A stretch of 64,000 nt of DNA, from NCBI GenBank assembly GCA_036376245.1, contig DASVAS010000035.1, forward strand, positions 186,001 to 250,000. Direction: 5' to 3'. The position numbers were made by a program, and so were the translations under genes. Positions 27,534-33,474 of this stretch are shown here, one piece after another. Source of the DNA: DATARR01 sp036376245 (GTDB lineage: Bacteria > Acidobacteriota > Thermoanaerobaculia > Multivoradales > UBA5704). Within the stretch, counting starts at the first letter, position 1. Each line of letters starts with the position of its first letter. A model generated the notes under the pieces. That model made no database searches. It was not told the origin of the DNA and was given only the letters and a program-made list of their open reading frames with translations.

Positions 27534-27983
27534 ATGAAGAATGTCGTCCTGTTCGCCCTGCTGATCGCCGTCGCCGCCGGAGCCGCCCAGGCGTACCCGT
27601 TCCATGAGCCGATCCCGAATGTCGATTACTACTGCACCTACACGGGGACCCCGCCCAGCCAGGCGGCGAACCCCGGCCTGTCCCTCTTCAGCATCACCCG
27701 CTCGATCGATCCCGGCGGTGTCCTGCCCTGGTGGAAGGGAACCGAATATTTCGACGCCACCTGGGCTCCTGACGCCTGGGACCACCGCAAGGTGGTCTTC
27801 GCCAAGCCGGTGAACATGTGGATCACCGGGAAGGGCTACGGCACCCGGTGGGAGTTCACCATCAACCCGTACGGCCCCCAGTGCAAGGCCACGGACATCA
27901 TCAACGACGGCTACGGCGGCCAGACCATCTATTTCGGCGGCTGCACCGACGGCCACACCCGCGTCTGCCACCGCCTCTACTAG
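27534..27983 (+). CDS. secreted protein of unknown function, 149 aa
   Basis: ATG 27534 has an excellent AAGGAGGAG site. A signal peptide (residues 1-21, LLIAVAAGAAQA) precedes a mature protein of about 128 residues with four cysteines (near residues 33, 116, 139 and 146), many aromatic residues and a predicted beta-rich fold. No family recognised. It stands alone behind the sigma-54-type promoter and the two palindromes, so it is the likely output of the kinase/FHA-regulator pair upstream. An extracytoplasmic structural, inhibitory or binding role is possible; none is shown. Confidence 0.8.
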   Translation: MKNVVLFALLIAVAAGAAQAYPFHEPIPNVDYYCTYTGTPPSQAANPGLSLFSITRSIDPGGVLPWWKGTEYFDATWAPDAWDHRKVVFAKPVNMWITGKGYGTRWEFTINPYGPQCKATDIINDGYGGQTIYFGGCTDGHTRVCHRLY

Positions 27984-28132
27984 AAGCTTCGCCCACCGGT
28001 CCGGGGCCGCTCCGTCCGGGGGCGGCCCCCCTCCCGTCCGGAATTCCCTCTCTACGGATCTGGTTGCAGCGCTTGACGATCCCGCTGGAAAGCTAGGCGT
28101 TCCCGCCGGCTGTTCCGTAGAATAGACGGACC

Positions 28133-28897
28133 GTGACGACCGGAGTGGAGATCCCCGTTTTGACGAGCAGCTCCAGAACCTCCCCATTCCTGCGGCGACT
28201 GGCCTTCGGCTCCCTCTTCCTCTTCGGCTCCCTGGCGCCCGCGCGCGCCGAGCTGGTCGTGCTCGTGGACGGCAGCGTCATGAAGGTGGCGGCGTACGAG
28301 GCCGAGGGGGATCTGGCCCGCCTGACCTATCCCTCGGGCGGCCGCCTGACCATGCCCATTGAACGGGTCGAGCGGGTGGTGGACGACGAGGTCGTCTACG
28401 TTCCCGAGCCGCCGCCCCAGGTCGTCGTGGCGTTGTCGGAGAACCCCGACTCGCCGCCGATCCCTCTCCATTTCGACGAGAGTCTGGCCAAGGTGCCGGA
28501 AGGTCCCTACGGGGACCTGATCTTCGAGACCGCCAAGCGTCACAAGGTCAATCCGCAGGTCGTGGCCGCCCTGATCCGCCAGGAGTCGGCGGGCAAGCCG
28601 CGGGCGGTTTCCCACAAGGGCGCCCGCGGTCTGATGCAGCTCATGCCGGCCACGGCGGAGCGCTTCGGGGTCCGCAAGGAGAAGCTCTTCGATCCCAAGG
28701 AGAACCTGGAGGCCGGGGTCAAGTACCTGAGCTGGCTCCTGGAGCAGTTCCCCAACGACCTCGCCCGCGTCCTCGCCGCCTACAACGCGGGAGAGAACGC
28801 GGTCCTCCGCTACGGCGGCATTCCCCCCTACCGCGAGACGCGGAACTACGTAAAGAAGATCTACGGCACCCTGGGATTGACGATCCAGGGGCTGTAG
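28133..28897 (+). CDS. lytic transglycosylase (SLT domain)
   Basis: About 254 residues, GTG start; a start a few codons later is possible because the ribosome-binding site is weak. N-terminal signal peptide (residues about 22-40, FGSLFLFGSLAPARA), a short beta domain like DUF4124/SH3-type leader (about 40-85), then the SLT lysozyme-like domain: LIRQESAGKPRAVS contains the catalytic Glu, followed by KGARGLMQLMP and LAAYNAGENAV. It cleaves peptidoglycan glycan strands to 1,6-anhydro products in the periplasm. A degenerate copy of its 3' end lies at about 29702. Confidence 0.92.
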   Translation: MTTGVEIPVLTSSSRTSPFLRRLAFGSLFLFGSLAPARAELVVLVDGSVMKVAAYEAEGDLARLTYPSGGRLTMPIERVERVVDDEVVYVPEPPPQVVVALSENPDSPPIPLHFDESLAKVPEGPYGDLIFETAKRHKVNPQVVAALIRQESAGKPRAVSHKGARGLMQLMPATAERFGVRKEKLFDPKENLEAGVKYLSWLLEQFPNDLARVLAAYNAGENAVLRYGGIPPYRETRNYVKKIYGTLGLTIQGL

Positions 28898-28905
28898 ATG
28901 GCCGC

Positions 28906-29679
28906 TCACCGCACGCCGGTGTAGTCCGACAGGATCCCGTGCTCCACCCTCCGCTCGACATCTGAGAAGCCGGCCTCCCGCAGGGCGTCGAGGATAACCT
29001 CGGGCGGCACGCAGCTCTCGATGGTGTCCCAGTAATACTCCATCAGCTCCTGGGACGTGCGGCCGCCGCGGCCGAAGCGGGCGAGGAAGGGGACGATGCG
29101 GCCGAGATACAGCTTGAGGACATGGTGCTGCAGGCGTGAAGAGGGCCGGGTGATCTCCAGGAGGAGCACCTTGCCGCCGGGCTTGAGCACGCGCCGGTAC
29201 TCCTGAAAGGTGGCGCGGAGGTCGGCCACGTGACGCAGGGCGTAGCCCATGGTCAGGCGGTCGAAACGTTCGTCGGGGAAGGGGAGTGCCTCGGCGATCC
29301 CGCGCACGCGGCGCTTCACCCCCCGTCCCGCGGCGTGGCTCATCATCCCGAGGCTGGGATCGAGGGCCACGACCAGGCCCCGGTGGCCCACGATCTGCTG
29401 GCCGAGAGCGGCGATGACCCCGGTGCCGGAGCCGGTGTCGAGCAGGCTCATGCCCTCGGCGAGGCCAGCCCGCAGCAGGGCCTGCCGCCGGTACCAGGAT
29501 CCGGCGCCGAAGCTCACGGCCTGGTTGAGCCAGTCATAGTCGCCCGCCGCCCCATTGAACCAGGCGCTGATCCGCTGCCTGCGTTGCTCCGCGTCCTGGT
29601 AATACCGCGTGAGCGGCGGATGGGGGGGGAGGGGATCGGAGCCGCCGGCGGGCGGAATGACGCTTCTGTCCATCGTCAT
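28906..29679 (-). CDS. UbiE/COQ5-type quinone methyltransferase
   Basis: About 257 residues. Class I SAM methyltransferase with motif I LLDTGSGTGVIA, the acidic VALDPS end of strand 2, and FDRLTMGYALRHVADL, which matches the UbiE/MenG signature region (typically GLRNVTD). The extra N-terminal 30 residues are poorly conserved. Such enzymes add the C-methyl group of menaquinone or ubiquinone. No other quinone genes are near, so this may be the menaquinone methyltransferase or a paralogue. It converges with the lytic transglycosylase gene, 8 nt apart. Confidence 0.82.
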   Translation of the reverse strand: MTMDRSVIPPAGGSDPLPPHPPLTRYYQDAEQRRQRISAWFNGAAGDYDWLNQAVSFGAGSWYRRQALLRAGLAEGMSLLDTGSGTGVIAALGQQIVGHRGLVVALDPSLGMMSHAAGRGVKRRVRGIAEALPFPDERFDRLTMGYALRHVADLRATFQEYRRVLKPGGKVLLLEITRPSSRLQHHVLKLYLGRIVPFLARFGRGGRTSQELMEYYWDTIESCVPPEVILDALREAGFSDVERRVEHGILSDYTGVR

Positions 29680-29701
29680 GGTACGCGAAGCCTATCGCGT
29701 T

Positions 29702-29737
29702 TTACGGCACCCTGGGATGACGATTCACGGGCTGCAG
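29702..29737. pseudogene. remnant of lytic transglycosylase 3' end
   Basis: TACGGCACCCTGGGA followed by TGACGAT and GGGCTG repeats the final codons of the SLT gene (28863-28897) with a few changes and a frameshift. It lies upstream of the methyltransferase gene, so the 28906-29679 gene is flanked by direct repeats of about 35 bp. Confidence 0.6.
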
Positions 29738-29743
29738 GCCACC

Positions 29744-29821
29744 CCTGGGAGCGCCGGCGTCCCGCCGGCCAGCTTACTAAAAACAAAGTAAGCCTGCCGG
29801 CGGGACGCCGGCGCTCCCAGG
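29744..29821. repeat. palindromic repeat, SAGVPPA family, full copy
   Basis: Arms of about 26 nt, CCTGGGAGCGCCGGCG... and its near-exact inverse, surround an A/T-rich centre (TTACTAAAAACAAAGTAA). The arms contain a GCCGGCG/CGCCGGC hairpin. Related copies are at 32681 and 36175. Confidence 0.8.
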
Positions 29822-29854
29822 GGACTTTTCCACGGACGGAGAAGCCGATGCATC

Positions 29855-30931
29855 ATGTATGCTCCTGCCATGATCCCAACGGAACCGATCGGCAGCATCC
29901 CCCGGCCGCCTGAGCTGATCCGCGCGGTCCGCGAGGCACAGCAGGATCCCCAGGCCCGGGAGCGCGTGGCGGAGCTTTACGAGCAGGCGCTCGTCGACAC
30001 GATCCAGCGCTTCGAGGCGACCGGCTCGCCGATGATCACGGACGGCGAGCAGACCAAGCCCAGCTTTGCGACGTACCCGATTCATGGCAGCGACAATCTG
30101 GCGTCCGACGGTGTGACGATCCCCTTCGCCGACGGCCACACCCGGCAGTTGCCGCGCCTCGTCGCGGGGCCGTTCCGCTACCGGACCCGCGCGTCCAGGT
30201 ATCTCACCAGGGCCCAGGGCCTCACCCGGACGCCTCTCAAGCAGGCGGTGATTTCGGCGTCCGCGATCAGCCTGCTCTATCCCGCGGCCGGGATCGACGG
30301 CTACTCCAGGGAGGAGTTCATCGCCGACCTCCTCAGCGAGGCCGAGGCGGACATCCGCGAGTGTCTGGATCGAGGCGCCGCCAAGGTTCAGATCGATTTC
30401 ACCGAGGGCCGTCTCGCCGTGAAGCTCGACCCCTCCCGCGGGCTGCTGCGGCAGTTCGTCGATCTGAACAATCAGGTGCTTCGCCGTTTCACCTCGGAGG
30501 AGCGGCGGCGCATCGGGATTCACACCTGCCCCGGGGGCGATCAGGATTCGACCCACAGCGCCGACGTCGACTACGCCGAGCTTCTGCCCGAGCTTTTCGC
30601 GCTGGAGGCCGGCAACTTCTATCTCCAACTGGCCAGCGAGGCGGATCGCCGGCGGGTCCTCGGCATCATTCGCGAGCACGCCCGGCCGGAGCAGAGGATC
30701 TTCATCGGCGTCACCGATCCCATCAACCCGCGGGTGGAGACGCCGGAAGAAATCCGCGACCGCATTCTGGAAGCGGCCGGGATCCTCGGGCCCGAGCGGC
30801 TCGGGAGCACGGACGACTGCGGGTTCTCGCCCTTCGGCGACGATCTCTCGACGGCCCGCGATACGGCCTTCGCGAAGATCCGTGCCCGGGTGGAGGGAAC
30901 CGAGATGGCGAGCCGGCAGCTCGGTCTCTGA
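29855..30931 (+). CDS. MetE-like (cobalamin-independent methionine synthase family) protein
   Basis: About 358 residues, corresponding to the catalytic C-terminal half of MetE, as in MetE core enzymes and 5-methyltetrahydropteroyltriglutamate-type methyltransferases. Zinc ligands are seen as His and Cys in IGIHTCPGGD and the final Cys in STDDCGFSP. The opening GSIPRPPELI is typical. The start could be 29855 or ATG 29870; neither has a strong ribosome-binding site. Some family members act on other methyl donors or acceptors, so methionine synthesis is likely but not certain. The MFS gene starts 3 nt after its stop. Confidence 0.8.
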   Translation: MYAPAMIPTEPIGSIPRPPELIRAVREAQQDPQARERVAELYEQALVDTIQRFEATGSPMITDGEQTKPSFATYPIHGSDNLASDGVTIPFADGHTRQLPRLVAGPFRYRTRASRYLTRAQGLTRTPLKQAVISASAISLLYPAAGIDGYSREEFIADLLSEAEADIRECLDRGAAKVQIDFTEGRLAVKLDPSRGLLRQFVDLNNQVLRRFTSEERRRIGIHTCPGGDQDSTHSADVDYAELLPELFALEAGNFYLQLASEADRRRVLGIIREHARPEQRIFIGVTDPINPRVETPEEIRDRILEAAGILGPERLGSTDDCGFSPFGDDLSTARDTAFAKIRARVEGTEMASRQLGL

Positions 30932-30933
30932 GA

Positions 30934-32133
30934 ATGCGCTGGATCAACGTTTTCGTGGCGGCGGTCATCATGCTGGCGACGCTGCCGGGCCGGACGCAGG
31001 GGCTGGGGCTCATCACCGAGCCGATGCTGCTAGACCTGCGGCTCGACCGGGTGAGCTATGCCAACATCAATCTCTGGGCGACGCTGATCGGGGCGCTGAT
31101 CTGTCTGCCGATCGGGCGGCTGTTCGACCGCGCCGGCCTGCGCGTCGCGACGTTCGTCCTCACCCTCGGGCTCGGCGCGGTGGTCTGGACCATGAGCCGC
31201 ATCACCGGGGGCGTCGTCATCCTCTTCCTGCTGGTGCTCGCGACCCGCGCGATCGGACAGAGCGCTCTGTCCGTCTCCAGCATCACGGCGGTGGGGAAGT
31301 CGTTCGACCGCCGTGTCGGGATGGCGATGGGCGTCTACTCGGTGCTGCTCACCGTGTTCTTCGCGGCGGCGTTCGTCGGCGTCGGCACCGCGGTCCGCGT
31401 CGAGGGCTGGCGCAACGCCTGGGGTTGGGTCGCCTATGGGCTGCTGCTCTTCGCCGCGCCGCTCGTGCTGCTGCTCCGCGAGGGTCCGGCGGGACAGGCC
31501 GCCGACACCGAGGAACAGGACGGCGGCGCCGGGATGTCGCTGGCGGCGGCGCTCCGCACGCCGGCGTTCTGGGTGTTCGCCGGCGGGACGTCTCTCTTCG
31601 GGCTCGTCTCGTCGGGCCTGGGGCTGTTCAACCAGGCGGTCCTCGCGGAACGGGGGTTCGATCAGCCCGTCTACGTCAAGTTTCTGGCGGCGACGGCGGT
31701 CATCGGGCTGGTGGGGCAGGGGCTGTGCGGCTGGCTGACGCTGCGCTGGTCGATGCGGCGGCTGCTGGGTCTCGCGCTGTTCCTCTACGCCGCCGGCCTG
31801 GCGGCGCTGCCGCTGCTGTCGACGCTGACGCAGCTATGGATCTTCGCGGCCCTGTTCGGACTCTCCGGCGGCATGATCACAGTCCTGTTCTTCGCGGTCT
31901 GGCGGCAGGCGTTCGGCGCCGCGCACCTCGGCCGGATTCAGGGCGCCGCGCAGATGCTGACCGTCCTGGCGTCCGCCATCGGACCGCTGATCTTCGCCCA
32001 GTGCGCGGCGCTGACCGGTTCGTACATGCCGGCTCTCTGGATCCTGGTGCCGTGCGTGTTCCTCCTCAGCCTGGCGGCTTTCCGCGTGCCGATGCCCCGC
32101 CCGCTCCCGTTCCCCGCGTCTTCACCTCTCTGA
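30934..32133 (+). CDS. major facilitator superfamily transporter
   Basis: About 399 residues with around 12 hydrophobic helices. The loop after helix 2 carries GRLFDRAGLRVAT, the MFS motif A region (G-x-L-x-D-R-x-G-R). It starts 3 nt after the MetE-like gene and is followed 11 nt later by a small membrane protein gene, so the three form an operon. Substrate unknown; the operon context could mean export or import of a methylated or sulfur compound, which is inference only. Confidence 0.88.
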   Translation: MRWINVFVAAVIMLATLPGRTQGLGLITEPMLLDLRLDRVSYANINLWATLIGALICLPIGRLFDRAGLRVATFVLTLGLGAVVWTMSRITGGVVILFLLVLATRAIGQSALSVSSITAVGKSFDRRVGMAMGVYSVLLTVFFAAAFVGVGTAVRVEGWRNAWGWVAYGLLLFAAPLVLLLREGPAGQAADTEEQDGGAGMSLAAALRTPAFWVFAGGTSLFGLVSSGLGLFNQAVLAERGFDQPVYVKFLAATAVIGLVGQGLCGWLTLRWSMRRLLGLALFLYAAGLAALPLLSTLTQLWIFAALFGLSGGMITVLFFAVWRQAFGAAHLGRIQGAAQMLTVLASAIGPLIFAQCAALTGSYMPALWILVPCVFLLSLAAFRVPMPRPLPFPASSPL

Positions 32134-32143
32134 GGAGACCGTC

Positions 32144-32644
32144 ATGGCGACTGTCCGACGCCCGCTCGTCATCGTTCTGATCGTCGTGCTGGCGTTGGTC
32201 GTCTTCGCTGGCGGCTGGCTGATCGGACGGCTCGGTATCGGCAAGGTCGTCGATCCCGAGTCGCTGACCGAGGCCGAGCGCCAGTTCGCGGAACGTATGC
32301 GCGGCGTGACGCTGGTCGGCTCCTTCACGACCGACGGCGAGGATCGTCCGCCGCAGGCCGACCGCTACGACATCGTCAGCGTCGAGAAAGCCAGCGACGA
32401 CCTCTGGCGGTTCAACTCGAAATGTTGCGGCCTGAACGGCGCGGTTCCCTTCGTCGTCCCCATGCGGTTCAACGGTGACACGCCGATGGTCATGATGACC
32501 GAGATGAGCCTGCCCGGCCTCGGCACGTTCTCCGCGCGCGTCTTCTTCTACGGGGATCGCTACGCGGGCACCTGGCAGCACGGCGAGGTGGGCGGGCATA
32601 TGTGGGGGCGGATTGAGAAGACGGCGGCGCCTGCGGCTCCATGA
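32144..32644 (+). CDS. membrane-anchored protein of unknown function, 166 aa
   Basis: ATG with GAGGAG 6 nt upstream. One N-terminal membrane helix (residues 8-28, VIVLIVVLALVVFAGGW) anchors a soluble domain of about 130 residues rich in beta strands with a CC pair (SKCCGLNG) near residue 93. No family recognised. Third gene of the MetE-like/MFS operon. The C-terminus is Ala/Pro-rich. Confidence 0.75.
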   Translation: MATVRRPLVIVLIVVLALVVFAGGWLIGRLGIGKVVDPESLTEAERQFAERMRGVTLVGSFTTDGEDRPPQADRYDIVSVEKASDDLWRFNSKCCGLNGAVPFVVPMRFNGDTPMVMMTEMSLPGLGTFSARVFFYGDRYAGTWQHGEVGGHMWGRIEKTAAPAAP

Positions 32645-32680
32645 ATCCGCCCATCCATCTCTTTTCTCGTGAAAGCCCCC

Positions 32681-32706
32681 CCTGGGACCGCCGGCGTCCC
32701 GCCGGC
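32681..32706. repeat. palindromic repeat, SAGVPPA family, half copy
   Basis: One arm, CCTGGGACCGCCGGCG then TCCCGCCGGC, followed by an A/T-rich CTACTTACTT like the centre of the full copies. It marks the downstream edge of the NACHT operon. Confidence 0.75.
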
Positions 32707-32710
32707 CTAC

Positions 32711-32893
32711 TTACTTCGATTGGTCAGGTTTGTCTCCCAAGTCTTCCGAAGTGCGCGGTTTTGTGAGCGCTTCGTGGATCCTGCGCACAACCTGAGCCTG
32801 CATCGCCTCCTCGGCAATCATCTTACGCAGCTCAGGATCGTCGCCCGTCAGCCGGTCCAGGATCTCGGTAGCGTCACAAGTCGTCTTGGCCAT
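32711..32893 (-). CDS. small helical protein, 60 aa
   Basis: I start at ATG 32893 (MAKTTCDATE) because AGGAG lies 5 nt upstream; an ATG 12 nt earlier is alternative. The product is charged and almost certainly all-helical (LTGDDPELRKMIAEEAMQ). The DDPELRxxIxEE pattern recalls the N-terminal part of HigA/XRE-type antitoxins, but the helix-turn-helix is absent. It is last in the minus-strand operon with the NACHT-FGE gene and ends 5 nt before the half palindromic repeat. A small regulator or immunity component is possible. Confidence 0.6.
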   Translation of the reverse strand: MAKTTCDATEILDRLTGDDPELRKMIAEEAMQAQVVRRIHEALTKPRTSEDLGDKPDQSK

Positions 32894-32908
32894 GAGACTC
32901 CTCATCGA

Positions 32909-33385
32909 TCAGAGTTGGTCATCGTCCCGCTTTCCCCGCCCAGCCGAAACCTCGCCTGTCACGCTTCCGCCCACCGCGACGCCCCCTTCTCCCGCCGCCA
33001 CCGCGCCCCGCCCCTGGGCGATGGCGCCCGATCCTTGAAGGTACGCCTGGTGGGTCGTGCTCGGGCCCGCGGCATCGAGGAGCTTCTTCAACTCCGACGC
33101 CAGATCGGGGTCGGCTTCGAGGATCTTCGCGAGATGACCGCGCAGTCCCGCGCGAAAGTCGTCGTTTTTCGGATCCTCGGCGACCTCCTCGGCCGCCGCG
33201 AGGGCGCGGGGACTCTCTTCGACGGGCTTGCGAAGCTTTGCCCAGAGTTTCTGGCCGAGCTCGAACGTCTCCTCTCCCACCTTTTTCCCGACTGCCTTGA
33301 CGGCCTCCGTGCCGCCGGTCATCAGATGAGGCAGCACCGGCGCGAGAGCGATCACCAGGGCATCCGCGAGCAGCTTAAGGTCCAT
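32909..33385 (-). CDS. helical protein with GSGAIAQG-type tail
   Basis: About 158 residues; GGGAGAC precedes the ATG. The first 105 residues are helical, with an initial hydrophobic segment (LADALVIALAPVLPHLM) and a charged part. The last 45 residues are a Gly/Ala/Val-rich stretch beginning LQGSGAIAQGRGAVAAGEGG, the repeat style of YadA-like beta-rolls. The same LQGSGAIAQ string occurs near residue 24 of the NACHT-FGE protein encoded just upstream. The shared motif suggests the two co-assemble. A membrane-acting effector or adaptor role is possible because of the hydrophobic N-terminus; not shown. Confidence 0.72.
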   Translation of the reverse strand: MDLKLLADALVIALAPVLPHLMTGGTEAVKAVGKKVGEETFELGQKLWAKLRKPVEESPRALAAAEEVAEDPKNDDFRAGLRGHLAKILEADPDLASELKKLLDAAGPSTTHQAYLQGSGAIAQGRGAVAAGEGGVAVGGSVTGEVSAGRGKRDDDQL

Positions 33386-33441
33386 ACGAGGTCTCCCTTT
33401 TTAACTCCTGCGGCTTCGATTCTATCGCGCCGTCTAGCCCC

Positions 33442-33472
33442 CTCTGGACTCCCCCGCAAGAAGAGTCCAGAG
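33442..33472. other. intercistronic hairpin in NACHT operon
   Basis: CTCTGGACT (33442-33450) and AGTCCAGAG (33464-33472) form a perfect 9-bp stem with a 13-nt loop, between the NACHT-FGE stop and the next gene. No T-run follows on either strand, so attenuation or mRNA processing is more likely than termination. Confidence 0.45.
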
Positions 33473-33474
33473 CT

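Noticed and set aside
33442..33472. Intrinsic terminator inside the NACHT operon
   Set aside because: Stem is good but no T-run follows on either strand.
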